Origin: Methyloferula stellata AR4
GTDB lineage: Bacteria; Pseudomonadota; Alphaproteobacteria; Rhizobiales; Beijerinckiaceae
Direction: 5' to 3'
Length of the DNA: 64,000 nucleotides
NCBI RefSeq assembly: GCF_000385335.1
Contig: NZ_ARWA01000001.1
Coordinates: forward strand, 1,380,001-1,444,000
The position numbers and the translations under genes are program-made. Under the pieces are notes generated by a model. That model saw only the letters and a program-made list of their open reading frames with translations. It was not told the origin of the DNA and did no database searches. Positions 9,480 to 17,314 of this stretch are shown piece after piece (positions within the stretch are counted from its first letter, which is position 1; every line of letters begins with the position of its first letter).

Positions 9480-10946
9480 TCAATTATGAATGCAATCCGA
9501 GGGAGAGCCGTAGAAATTCGTCAATCCAGCGAGTGGCCACCAGTTTTTGCGTAAAGGTTTTGCTTCCGCGCCAACTGTCGAAAGTTCGCTTTCCTCGCGC
9601 TTTGCTATCTCAAACAGCGCACCCGGTCCGTTGTCTTTGGCGCGCAGCGAAAGCCCATGCTGTTCGACAATGGTTGCCGCCATACTCAATCCTAGACCAT
9701 TGCCCGGTAGGTCGCTGTTTTGATTCGACCGGTAAAAGCGCTTGAAAATATTGTCGCGATCTTCCGGTGCGATACCGGGGCCGCGATCCGCGATGCGGAC
9801 GACGGGCTTATGATCGATCATTTTTGCGACGATGCTCACCTCGCTCCCGCGCGGCGCGAATTTAATCGCATTGTCGACAAGATTGGCGACCGCTTCGATC
9901 AAAAGATCGAAATCGCCCATGACCTGCACCGGGGCCGGAGCGTCCAAGCTCATGACGATCGATTTCGCTTCCGCCAGAGGCTCGTAGAGATCGAAGACAT
10001 CGGCGCAGATTTCGGCCAGATCGACGAGTTTGAAATGGCTTCGCCTGCGTCCCGACTCGACTTCTGAAATGCGAAGCAAAGCCGTGACCGTGGTCATCGC
10101 GTGATCGAGATCGGACAGGATGTGCTGCGCCGTGACGCGGAGACCATCGTCCTCATCCGATTCGAGAGCGCGTTCGAGCTTGATCCGTGCGACCGCGAGC
10201 GGCGTGCGCAGATCATGTGCGATATTGTCGCCCACGCTTTTGATCTGATCGAGAAGCCGGACGATCTCATCCAGCATGAGGTTCACGGCAGCGGCGACAT
10301 AATCGATATCGTCCCGATTGCCGCGCGTCGGCAGGCGCTCGTAGAGATCGCCGTGCATGATGCGCACGATCGTTTGATTTATGGCCAGCAGGCGCTGCGC
10401 GCTGCGCCAGCTGAAAATGAGGCCGGTCAGCAAGGCGAGGACGATCGCGGGGACGATACCGATCAGCAGCGCATGCACGACGAGCTGGCGTAGCGCATAG
10501 ACTTCGTAAAGGCTGCGGCCGAGCAGCACGATACTGCCGTCCGGCCGCTTGCCGGCGACGAACAGGCCGGGCTCTGTGGTTCCGGCCGGAGCACCGACAA
10601 GCGTTGCTTCGACGGCATGAGATGCGCCGTCGATCGGCAGATTATCCGGCAGCATGGCGATATTGCCGTAGATGAATCTGCCCTGCGCGTCGAAAAGCCC
10701 GGCATAATCGATCAGCCGCAAGTCCCTGGTCAGGCGCAAGTCGAGCGCTTGTTTAAGCCTGTCCTCCGGTTCCGTGAGGGCCTTTGCAACCTCGGCAGGC
10801 AGCCGCACTTCGATACGCTTGATATCGAAAGTTGCCACTTGCCAATAAATGAAAAGGAAGACGACCGAAGTCGAGAGCGTTACGGCCAGCGCAAAGAAAA
10901 TCGCAACGCGAAATGTCCCGGCCCTGAGAAGTTCAGTCAGCCGCAT
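9480..10946 (-). CDS. Sensor histidine kinase
   Basis: 488-residue membrane kinase. TM1 is at about residues 14-37, a periplasmic sensor domain runs to about 155, TM2 lies near 160-183, then a HAMP segment. The HisKA box is IAHDLRTPLAVARIKLE (phospho-accepting His near residue 245), followed by HATPase boxes N (LVDNAIKFAP), G1 (DRGPGIAPED) and G2 (GNGLGLSMAATIVEQHG). The start overlaps the upstream response regulator gene by 14 bases, so the pair is co-transcribed and translationally coupled. The signal is unknown. The 3' end has a decayed copy at 8581-8658. Confidence 0.95.
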   Translation of the reverse strand: MRLTELLRAGTFRVAIFFALAVTLSTSVVFLFIYWQVATFDIKRIEVRLPAEVAKALTEPEDRLKQALDLRLTRDLRLIDYAGLFDAQGRFIYGNIAMLPDNLPIDGASHAVEATLVGAPAGTTEPGLFVAGKRPDGSIVLLGRSLYEVYALRQLVVHALLIGIVPAIVLALLTGLIFSWRSAQRLLAINQTIVRIMHGDLYERLPTRGNRDDIDYVAAAVNLMLDEIVRLLDQIKSVGDNIAHDLRTPLAVARIKLERALESDEDDGLRVTAQHILSDLDHAMTTVTALLRISEVESGRRRSHFKLVDLAEICADVFDLYEPLAEAKSIVMSLDAPAPVQVMGDFDLLIEAVANLVDNAIKFAPRGSEVSIVAKMIDHKPVVRIADRGPGIAPEDRDNIFKRFYRSNQNSDLPGNGLGLSMAATIVEQHGLSLRAKDNGPGALFEIAKREESELSTVGAEAKPLRKNWWPLAGLTNFYGSPSDCIHN

Positions 10947-11655
10947 GAAGCTTGAAGCCTTTGCCGCGCACGCTCTGGATCAGAGGCGTTTCGCCGGGCC
11001 CATCCACTTTTCGTCTGACTTTACCGATATGGACATCAACCAGATTCTGCGTCTGCGGCGGGAAGTGATAGTTCCACACGTCTTCAAACAGCATGCTGCG
11101 CGTGACCACCTGATTCGGATGCCGCATCAAATATTCAAGCAGCTTGAATTCACGCGGCAGCAAGAAGAACTCGCGTCCGGCGCGCCAGGCCCGTCGTTCG
11201 ATGAGATCGAGCTTGAGCGGCCCGACGCGCAATGTGGTTATTTGGCTGTCCTGCGAGCGGCGCAACATGGCCTCGATCCGCGCGACGAGCTCGCCCATGG
11301 CAAAGGGTTTGGTGACGTAATCGTCTCCACCGGCCCGCAAACCTCGGATGCGTTCATCGACCGATGCCAGGGCGCTGACGAACAGCACGGGCACATGAAG
11401 CCCTTCGCTGCGCAAAGTTTCAACCATCGGCAGGCTGTCTTCGCCGTGCAGCATGCGATCGACGATCAAGAGAGACGCAGGTTCCGAGCGTGCGGCTTCG
11501 AGGCTCGCGGCGGTATTATCCGCGATCTCCACGCCATATCCGAGCCGGTCGAGTTCACTGGCGATTTCCCGCGCCATATCCGGCTCGTCTTCGATGAGCA
11601 GGATGCGTTGCTTCCCGGCATTTAGGGATTTCTCGTGTTCCGCCTTGTCTAGCAT
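10933..11655 (-). CDS. OmpR-family response regulator
   Basis: About 240 residues: receiver domain (RILLIEDEPDMAREI acidic pocket, phospho-acceptor Asp66 in LLIVDRMLHG, conserved Thr/Ser VLFVSALA and Lys in YVTKPF) and a C-terminal winged-helix DNA-binding domain (LLPREFKLLEYLMRHPNQVV...VDVHIGKVRRKVD). The ATG at 11655 was chosen; a GTG three codons upstream (11664) is possible. It precedes and overlaps the sensor kinase gene, its expected partner. Confidence 0.95.
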   Translation of the reverse strand: MLDKAEHEKSLNAGKQRILLIEDEPDMAREIASELDRLGYGVEIADNTAASLEAARSEPASLLIVDRMLHGEDSLPMVETLRSEGLHVPVLFVSALASVDERIRGLRAGGDDYVTKPFAMGELVARIEAMLRRSQDSQITTLRVGPLKLDLIERRAWRAGREFFLLPREFKLLEYLMRHPNQVVTRSMLFEDVWNYHFPPQTQNLVDVHIGKVRRKVDGPGETPLIQSVRGKGFKLHAAD

Positions 11656-12183
11656 CGCCAACACGTTTCCGCTTAATCCTGCTTTTTGAGTCTAGGGCGT
11701 ACGCGGATTTGCCTGAGATTCGGCGAGGGTTCTGGCACTTGCCGCCATCTAAATTGCAAAGACTATTGAAACCCGGTTGCACCTTGCCTGAAATTTATCT
11801 TCCGGTAGCAAGCCAACATGGTGTGAGAGTAAGCAGTTTGAAGGCATTAAATCTACATTTAATTTGTGAAATTAGTTTCAATGAATAATTTTTTACGATC
11901 TATATTTCATTCAAGAACCACTACTTACAATAACATTTGACTATTGGCTTTTGTAGCTACGCTGTAATGGTACACAATATTCCAAATAGCAGCGAAGCAA
12001 ACTTCGCATCTGAACTATATTACTGTGGGAATAACATGTCCTATTGAAATGGTTTTGTCAGGAAAATCGTCCTGCCGAAATAGTTTCGGGAGAGAGAAAC
12101 ATTCTGCCGAACCGGAATGAGGCCGAACCGCAAGTCGATCCTGGCATCGGCAGGTCGGTCGCCGCGGCGCATGTTTCAAGCTT
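11656..12183. other. AT-rich intergenic region
   Basis: About 530 bases between the minus-strand regulator and the minus-strand methyltransferase. Bases 11810-12060 are strikingly AT-rich compared with both sides. A short perfect hairpin (CCGAAA-tag-TTTCGG, 12075-12089) is present. Short frames on both strands lack ribosome binding sites. I see no gene; the composition suggests promoter DNA or acquired sequence. Confidence 0.5.
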
Positions 12184-12831
12184 TCAAATGAAGCGCCAGA
12201 CATCCGTTCGCTTCATCGTGACCGCTTCGAGCATCAGCGGCACCGCGACGTCATAAGACGCAAGCGAGCGCAGCTTTTCGCGTGGCAGGTGGCCGCGCCC
12301 AGGATCGCCGATCAGGACGAGAGCGCCAGCCTTCGCGCGGGCCTCGAGCCAGTCCGTTATGCGGGGCGCCATGCCGCCTTGGTAAGCGACATCTCCCGCC
12401 AAAATCACATCAAAGGGTTCGTCGGAGCCAACCAGATCATCGAGCCGCGTTTTGACGATGACTGCGTTTTCGATGGCATTGAGCGCGATCGCCGCTTCGG
12501 CGAAGCGATCGAGATCGCTGGCTTCGACATGGCTTGCGCCGGCGCGCGCGGCGGCAATGCCGGCCAGCCCGCAGCCGGCCGCGAAGTCGAGCACTTTTTT
12601 GCCGCTGACCTCTATGGGATGTTCGCCGATATATCGCGCGAGGGCTTGGCCTCCTGCCCAGGCAAAGGCCCAAAACGGTGGCGCGCCAAGCCCGCGTTCC
12701 ATTTCATCCTCGATCTCTTGCCAGAACGCAGTTCCCTCAGCAGCAAGATAGAGTTTTATGCACGAGAGCGAAGAGACCTGCGAAAGCCTCGTATTGGCGC
12801 GGATGAAAGCATTGCAATCTTCGATCAACAC
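12184..12831 (-). CDS. Class I SAM-dependent methyltransferase
   Basis: About 215 residues. The N-terminal AFIRANTRLSQV...FWQEIEDE is followed by PPFWAFAWAGGQALARYI and the SAM-binding motif VLDFAAGCGLAGIAAARAGA, then an acidic loop (ASDLD) and VILAGDVAYQGGM. This matches the family that includes lysine methyltransferases of ETF-beta (METTL20/EtfBKMT-like) and related protein methyltransferases annotated as methyltransferase 16. The start is set at a GTG (12831) preceding the conserved AFIRANT; a TTG at 12891 would lengthen it. It stands alone, divergent from the hydrolase gene. The target protein is inferred only from family. Confidence 0.8.
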   Translation of the reverse strand: MLIEDCNAFIRANTRLSQVSSLSCIKLYLAAEGTAFWQEIEDEMERGLGAPPFWAFAWAGGQALARYIGEHPIEVSGKKVLDFAAGCGLAGIAAARAGASHVEASDLDRFAEAAIALNAIENAVIVKTRLDDLVGSDEPFDVILAGDVAYQGGMAPRITDWLEARAKAGALVLIGDPGRGHLPREKLRSLASYDVAVPLMLEAVTMKRTDVWRFI

Positions 12832-12931
12832 AGATCCAATCAAACGAAAATATATTGTCCCCGATACGCTGTTATTTATTGGCCTTGTCAATGAAACATA
12901 TTGAGACGGCGCCGACGCTTAAGGATTGAAC

Positions 12932-13807
12932 ATGCCCTATGTTTTTGAAGCCGATGTCTTCGCAAAAGAAATTTGGCGGCGCGCCATCGCCGTCGCGATC
13001 GTGTTGTTTGCCGCTGCTCTCGTCTCTTCCGTCGCGGCGCAGACGCCGACATCCGTGCAATTTCCAGGCACCGACGACGTGGTGCTGCAGGCCGCGCTTT
13101 ATATGCCGAAGGGCACCGGGCCTTTTCCGGCCGTCATCGCCATGCATGGGTGTTCCGGCTTGCGCGACAAGACTGGCGCGTTGAGCGAGCGCCATCGCGA
13201 TTGGGCCGAGCGGCTCTCCGCGCAAGGATTTATCGTGCTTCTACCCGATAGTTTTGCATCGCGCGGGCTTGGACCGCAATGCAGGAACAGCGAACGCGAA
13301 GTCCGCCCGTCGCGCGAGCGCGTCGCCGATGTCAAGGCTGCTTTCGATTATGTCGCCGGTCTGGCGCAAGTGAAACCGAGCGCCATCAATTTGCTCGGCT
13401 GGTCGAACGGGGGCTCGACCGTGCTTTATGCGATTGCCCCCAAGAATGTGCCGGCGAAGGGCGATTTCGCGCGTGCGATCGCCTTTTATCCCGGCTGCCG
13501 CGTTCCGCTCGAGAATGGCCGCTGGCATGCGCGGCTGCCGCTCTTGATTCTGATGGGCGAAGCGGACGATTGGACGCCCGTCGCGCCTTGCAAGACATTG
13601 GCGGAAGAGGCCGCGGCGCAAGGCGAAAAGGTGCAAATCAAGACCTATCCCGACGCCTATCACGATTTCGACCACCCGAACCTGCCGGTGCACGTCGTCG
13701 AACATCTCGCTTTCACCGCGTCGGGCGGCGGCTCGGCGCATACCGGCACCAATGAGGCGGCGCGGAAGGATGCGATCGAGCAGGTCTTGGGATTTTTGGC
13801 GCGTTAG
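12932..13807 (+). CDS. Secreted dienelactone hydrolase family protein
   Basis: 291-residue alpha/beta hydrolase with an N-terminal signal or anchor (hydrophobic IAVAIVLFAAALVSSVAA). Core marks: VIAMHGCSGL (oxyanion region), nucleophile Ser in GWSNGGST, acid in GEADDWTPV and catalytic His in PDAYHDFDHPN. The start at 12932 has AAGGA six bases upstream. The stop is only ten bases from the convergent uracil-DNA glycosylase stop. Expected to hydrolyse an ester or lactone in the periplasm; the substrate is unknown. Confidence 0.88.
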   Translation: MPYVFEADVFAKEIWRRAIAVAIVLFAAALVSSVAAQTPTSVQFPGTDDVVLQAALYMPKGTGPFPAVIAMHGCSGLRDKTGALSERHRDWAERLSAQGFIVLLPDSFASRGLGPQCRNSEREVRPSRERVADVKAAFDYVAGLAQVKPSAINLLGWSNGGSTVLYAIAPKNVPAKGDFARAIAFYPGCRVPLENGRWHARLPLLILMGEADDWTPVAPCKTLAEEAAAQGEKVQIKTYPDAYHDFDHPNLPVHVVEHLAFTASGGGSAHTGTNEAARKDAIEQVLGFLAR

Positions 13808-13817
13808 ATCGATTGGC

Positions 13818-14414
13818 CTACCCGGCAATCTCGGAGACCCGCGCAAGATCGGCGACGAGTCCCGCAAAAGCCTCGTGCCGCGCGCTCTCGTCCGGCATTC
13901 GAAGGATCGATGAGGGATGCACGGTCAGCATGCCTTGTTGGCCGTCCCAGAGATCCAAAGTCTTGCCGCGTTCGCGTGTCAGCGTCAGCTTGCGGCCGGT
14001 CAAGGCCTGCGCGGCCGTTACGCCGAGCGCGACAATCAATTTCAGCTGGACGATGGCGATTTCCTTGTCGAGCCACCAGCGGCATTTCTTGATCTCGTCC
14101 TGGTTTGGCCGTTTGTGCAGTCGGCGTTTGCCGCGCATTTCGTGCTTGAAGTGCTTCAAGACATTGGTGACATAGATCGTCTCGCGTGCAAGGCCTGCTT
14201 CGCCGAGCGCACGGTCGAGGATTTGACCGGCGGGCCCGACAAAAGGATGCCCAGTGCGGTCTTCCTGATCGCCCGGCTGTTCGCCGACCATCATGATCGA
14301 TGCCGATGCCGGACCTTCGCCGAAAACCGTTTGTGTGGCATCTTTATAAAGCGGGCAACGCTCGCAGCCCGCCGCCTCCGCGGCGAGCTGCGTCAAAGCT
14401 GCGTTGGTCTTCAC
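13818..14414 (-). CDS. udgX: UdgX-type uracil-DNA glycosylase
   Basis: About 198 residues, fitting the family 4-related UdgX group. Motif A is GEQPGDQED (residues 44-52). The UdgX hallmark loop is present as KRRLH (96-100); in mycobacterial UdgX the His of KRRIH becomes covalently bound to the DNA after uracil removal. HPSSILRMP is the C-terminal active-site motif. Cys17, Cys20 and Cys111 are candidate Fe-S ligands; a fourth Cys is not visible. The GTG start at 14414 lies eight bases after the upstream gene's stop, with AAGG in front; a longer frame would run through the upstream gene. Co-transcribed with the DJ-1/PfpI gene, behind an EcfG-type promoter. Confidence 0.9.
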   Translation of the reverse strand: MKTNAALTQLAAEAAGCERCPLYKDATQTVFGEGPASASIMMVGEQPGDQEDRTGHPFVGPAGQILDRALGEAGLARETIYVTNVLKHFKHEMRGKRRLHKRPNQDEIKKCRWWLDKEIAIVQLKLIVALGVTAAQALTGRKLTLTRERGKTLDLWDGQQGMLTVHPSSILRMPDESARHEAFAGLVADLARVSEIAG

Positions 14415-14421
14415 GCGCGCC

Positions 14422-14985
14422 TTAGGCGACGCGGCGTTGCGGGGATTGCCCGCTCTCGACCACTTCCTTGATCTTGCCGACGAAGGCCTTGAGATCGTCC
14501 GGATTGCGGCTGGTGATGATGCCGCCATCGAAGACAACGTCTTGATCGACCCAATTCGCGCCGGCGTTTTTGACGTCGGTTTTGATCGATTTATAGGACG
14601 TGACCGTCTTACCGCGCAAAGCATCGGCTTCGACGAGCAGCCAAGGCCCGTGGCAGATGGCGGCGATCGGCTTGCCGCTTTCGACGAAGGTGCGCACGAT
14701 CTTCATCGCGTCGGGATTGACGCGCAAAAGATCCGGGTTGATCTGCCCGCCGGGCAGAACCAGCATGTCGTAATCGGCGGGCTTCGCATCGGCGATCTTG
14801 AGATCGGCGTCCACCATATCGCCCCAGTCCGTCATCTTCCAGCCGCGGATCTTCTTGCCGTCAGGCGTTGCGACATCGACTTTCGCGCCAGCCTTGCGCA
14901 ATTCGTCGCGCGGGGTCATCAATTCGCTTTGTTCGAAGCCATTGGCGGCGAGGATGAGAAAACGTGCGTCACGGATATTCGGCAT
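14422..14985 (-). CDS. DJ-1/PfpI family protein (type 1 glutamine amidotransferase-like)
   Basis: 187-residue PfpI/YhbO-like protein. Visible are FLILAANGFEQSELMTPRDEL at the N-terminus with the conserved Glu, the loop DMLVLPGGQINPD, and the nucleophile elbow AAICHGPWLL with catalytic Cys followed by His. Members act as stress proteins and have been described as proteases, glyoxalases or protein/nucleotide deglycases; which applies here is not decidable. The start at 14985 has GGAG eight bases upstream. First gene of the unit with udgX, behind an EcfG-type promoter at 15030-15055. Confidence 0.92.
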   Translation of the reverse strand: MPNIRDARFLILAANGFEQSELMTPRDELRKAGAKVDVATPDGKKIRGWKMTDWGDMVDADLKIADAKPADYDMLVLPGGQINPDLLRVNPDAMKIVRTFVESGKPIAAICHGPWLLVEADALRGKTVTSYKSIKTDVKNAGANWVDQDVVFDGGIITSRNPDDLKAFVGKIKEVVESGQSPQRRVA

Positions 14986-15029
14986 GGTCGTGCTCCATTT
15001 GAAATGATGCAAGGACAGCCCCACCTGCG

Positions 15030-15055
15030 AACGCCCTTGCTTCAGATGGAGTTCC
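15030..15055 (-). promoter_or_regulatory. EcfG promoter of the PfpI-udgX unit
   Basis: Minus-strand GGAAC, 17-base spacer, CGTT. The expected transcription start is about 35 bases before the gene start at 14985. Confidence 0.8.
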
Positions 15056-15066
15056 GAGCAGCTTGA

Positions 15067-15975
15067 TCAAATCGCATGCGCGTGACGCTTTTCATCTTCT
15101 TCGAAAAGGTCGAGCTTCTTCATCAAGGTTTTCGCGTCGCGCGTCGCGCGCAATTTGTCGGTATTGTCGAAGAAGAGATACAGGTCGCGCTTCATGGCCT
15201 TGACCCGCTTGGTTTCGGCGAAACAACCGTCATGCATAGGCTTGCCTTGCGACCAGGCGCGGACACGCGCGGCCCAATCATCGAGCGCCTTATCGCCATA
15301 ACCGCTGCGATAAAGCTCCTGCGATCCATGCAGGCGGCAATGGACGAAATCTGATGTGAGATCCATCAAACGCGGCCATTCGACTGTATCGGCGCAAACA
15401 AGCGCAACATCATATTGGCGCAGCAGATTTATGAAGGCCTTGTCGCGGAAACTCTCGTGGCGGATTTCGATCGCATGACGCAGCCGCCTTTTGGCATCGA
15501 TGCGCGCAAAGGCCCGGGCCTTGAGTCTATTGTCATGGCGCTTGGCGCAAGCCGCGGCTGCTTCGGAGTCGTGCGGCAAAAGCTTGAGGAAAGCCTCAAG
15601 CTTCTCCGCATCGAAACGGAAGTTCGGCGGAAATTGCCAGAGGATCGGTCCGAGCTTCGGACCGGGCCGCAAAATGCCCGACGCCATGAAATTTGCGAGC
15701 GGCACGGCTGGTTCGTTCAAGCGGCGGATATGGGTAATGAAGCGCGGCGCCTTCACCGCGAAGGTGAAATCCTCCGGTGTTTCTTCGGCCCAGCGGTGAA
15801 AAGCCTCCGGCGTTTGCAGGCCGTAAAATGTCCCATTGATCTCGATAGCGCGAAACAGCCGGCTCGCATAGGCAAGCTCTTGGCTTTGCGGCAGACCTTT
15901 CGGGTAAAACGAGCCGCGCCAGGGCGCATAGGTCCAGCCGGAAATCCCGATGCTGATCGAGCCAGACTGTTTCAT
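15067..15975 (-). CDS. DUF72 domain-containing protein
   Basis: 302-residue protein of the DUF72 (YecE-like) TIM-barrel-fold family. Typical segments are ISGWTYAPWRGSFYPKGLPQ at the N-terminus, FRAIEINGTFYGLQTP, FTFAVKAPRFITH, GPILWQFPP and the C-terminal DLYLFFDNTDKLRATRDA. The biochemical function of the family is not established. The start at 15975 was chosen by homology (short leader before ISGW). It follows the DUF2188 gene by 23 bases on the same strand and probably shares its EcfG-type promoter. Confidence 0.9.
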   Translation of the reverse strand: MKQSGSISIGISGWTYAPWRGSFYPKGLPQSQELAYASRLFRAIEINGTFYGLQTPEAFHRWAEETPEDFTFAVKAPRFITHIRRLNEPAVPLANFMASGILRPGPKLGPILWQFPPNFRFDAEKLEAFLKLLPHDSEAAAACAKRHDNRLKARAFARIDAKRRLRHAIEIRHESFRDKAFINLLRQYDVALVCADTVEWPRLMDLTSDFVHCRLHGSQELYRSGYGDKALDDWAARVRAWSQGKPMHDGCFAETKRVKAMKRDLYLFFDNTDKLRATRDAKTLMKKLDLFEEDEKRHAHAI

Positions 15976-15998
15976 GGGGTCGGTAGGGCAGGCCGTCC

Positions 15999-16244
15999 TT
16001 AAGGCGTATCGATCACGTCGGCTTCCGGCCGGTCTCCGCCCGAGGCAATTTCCTCGTGCCACACACCGTCTTTGTCTTCATAGGTGATGACTTGCGTCGT
16101 GCCACCGATCTCCTGGCGGGCCGCCACGGCGCGCGCGGCGTTCAACGCCGCCTCATGCGATGGGAAGGTTTCCGAGAAGACATCGCCGAGTTTATAGGCC
16201 CAGCCTTCGGCATGTTGGACGATGTGATAGTGGACATGTGTCAT
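15999..16244 (-). CDS. DUF2188 domain-containing protein
   Basis: 81-residue soluble protein matching the DUF2188 plan: HYHIVQHAEGWAYKLGD, then FPSHEAALNAARAVAARQ and a final beta-strand segment ending GVWHEEI. Function unknown; these proteins are commonly small stress-associated proteins (inference from context). GGGAG lies eight bases before the ATG. An EcfG-type promoter ends 23 bases upstream. Confidence 0.85.
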   Translation of the reverse strand: MTHVHYHIVQHAEGWAYKLGDVFSETFPSHEAALNAARAVAARQEIGGTTQVITYEDKDGVWHEEIASGGDRPEADVIDTP

Positions 16245-16266
16245 GGCATTTCTCCCGTTGGTCCTT

Positions 16267-16291
16267 AACCGTTGCCGCAGGCGAAGGTTCC
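16267..16291 (-). promoter_or_regulatory. EcfG promoter of the DUF2188-DUF72 unit
   Basis: Minus-strand GGAAC, 16-base spacer, GGTT. Position fits a transcription start near 16260, just before the ribosome binding site of the 16244 gene. Confidence 0.7.
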
Positions 16292-16547
16292 TGGGTGGCA
16301 GTCTCGCCGGAGTAACGAGATTTATCGTTCGAATATGACGATTGAAATAATCGACTGTACAAATGAAATATTGATGCAGTGATTATCGTGGTTCTTGGCA
16401 ACGCAATTAAGCTCAAGAACAATAAAGCGCATTTCATATACTTTCACAAAGACGAGATATACGAAACCAGTTGCGCTCCATGCGGGTTTTGAAAGCGAAC
16501 ATGCTCCAGCAGCATGTGCCGAAAAAAATCCAAAAGGAGTGTTTCCA
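16292..16547. other. Divergent intergenic region
   Basis: AT-richer spacer between the DUF2188 gene and the plus-strand secreted-protein gene. No EcfG motif faces the plus-strand gene. No other feature is recognised. Confidence 0.5.
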
Positions 16548-16835
16548 ATGAACGTTCGAAAAACACTTGCTCTGCTCGCGATCGCGGGCGGTTTCCTTGC
16601 CGCGGCGGTCGAACCGTCTGCGGCGCGCGGTGCGCCTGTCCCGGAAGCGGTCGGGCCATCGCAGTTTTATGGCTATGCCGCGCCGGACATTCGCTTTCTG
16701 GGCAGCTCCTATCAGGAGCCGGATGGAACCTATGATTCCCTCTCCGATTTCACGCGCGACGTTAATGGCACGCCCTGCGGCATCGAGTGCTCGGCTCGGG
16801 CGCAGGCGCACTGGGGCCATTATTACGCCCACTAG
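16548..16835 (+). CDS. Small secreted protein with PCGxxCSARA motif (second member)
   Basis: 95-residue protein with a signal peptide (ALLAIAGGFLAAAVEPSAARG). The mature part contains QFYGYAAPD, SSYQEPDGTYDSLSDFTRD and ends in GTPCGIECSARAQAHWGHYY. It is a homologue of the 5524-5778 protein; the two share the Cys motif and the preceding DF.R...G block. The ribosome binding site AAAGGAG is well placed before ATG 16548. Function unknown. Confidence 0.85.
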   Translation: MNVRKTLALLAIAGGFLAAAVEPSAARGAPVPEAVGPSQFYGYAAPDIRFLGSSYQEPDGTYDSLSDFTRDVNGTPCGIECSARAQAHWGHYYAH

Positions 16836-16848
16836 GGCTGCTGCAAAA

Positions 16849-16875
16849 ATCCGCGCTGGCGAGTCCGGCGCGGAT
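16849..16875 (+). terminator. Hairpin after the small secreted gene
   Basis: Perfect 8-base arms ATCCGCGC and GCGCGGAT with an 11-base loop, 13 bases after the stop. No T run follows on the plus strand, so termination is uncertain. Confidence 0.4.
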
Positions 16876-16899
16876 ACCGCTCACAAATCAATCCTCCAA

Positions 16900-16925
16900 G
16901 GAACCGGCGTGCCGCGCTTGTCGTT
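16900..16925 (+). promoter_or_regulatory. EcfG promoter of the small basic protein-ku unit
   Basis: GGAAC, 17-base spacer, CGTT. The gene start is 30 bases downstream at 16955. Confidence 0.8.
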
Positions 16926-16954
16926 GAGGCGGCAAAGGTAAGATGGAGGATGCC

Positions 16955-17272
16955 ATGCCACGCGGGGACAAGTCCAAATATACCGGCAAGCAGGAACGCA
17001 AGGCCGACCATATCGCCGAGGGCTATGAGAAGCACGGCCTGTCCGAGAAGGAAGCCGAGCGGCGTGCCTGGGCGACCGTCAACAAGGACGATGGCGGCGG
17101 CAAGAAAGAGGGCGGCTCAGGCCGGGGCAAGTCGACCAGCCATCCGGCAGCCCATCGCGGCGGTGCGATTGGCGGCAAGGCCGCGGCGGCCCGTCCGGCA
17201 GCCGCGCGCTCCGCCGCCGCGAAAAAGGCGGCTGCGACGCGCAAGCGTAATGCCGAACATCACGCGCACTGA
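16955..17272 (+). CDS. Small basic protein, annotated in relatives as plasmid stabilization protein
   Basis: 105 residues. The N-terminal half is the conserved block MPRGDKSKYTGKQERKADHI followed by EGYEKHGLSEKEAERRAWATVN; the C-terminal half is Gly/Lys then Ala/Lys/Arg-rich, as in nucleic-acid-binding tails. Relatives are often called plasmid stabilization proteins but no such role is shown. GGAGGA lies four bases before ATG 16955; an upstream ATG at 16943 is possible. It starts 30 bases after an EcfG-type promoter and ends 42 bases before ku, so both are probably transcribed together. A role with DNA under stress is inferred from context. Confidence 0.82.
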   Translation: MPRGDKSKYTGKQERKADHIAEGYEKHGLSEKEAERRAWATVNKDDGGGKKEGGSGRGKSTSHPAAHRGGAIGGKAAAARPAAARSAAAKKAAATRKRNAEHHAH

Positions 17273-17314
17273 TATCATTCCTGAGAAATTGCATCCTGAA
17301 CAGGAGACGAGCAG

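Noticed and set aside
14415-14624. Upstream extension of the udgX frame
   Set aside because: It would overlap most of the end of the PfpI gene; translation there is low-complexity Ser/Arg and the GTG at 14414 has a ribosome binding site.
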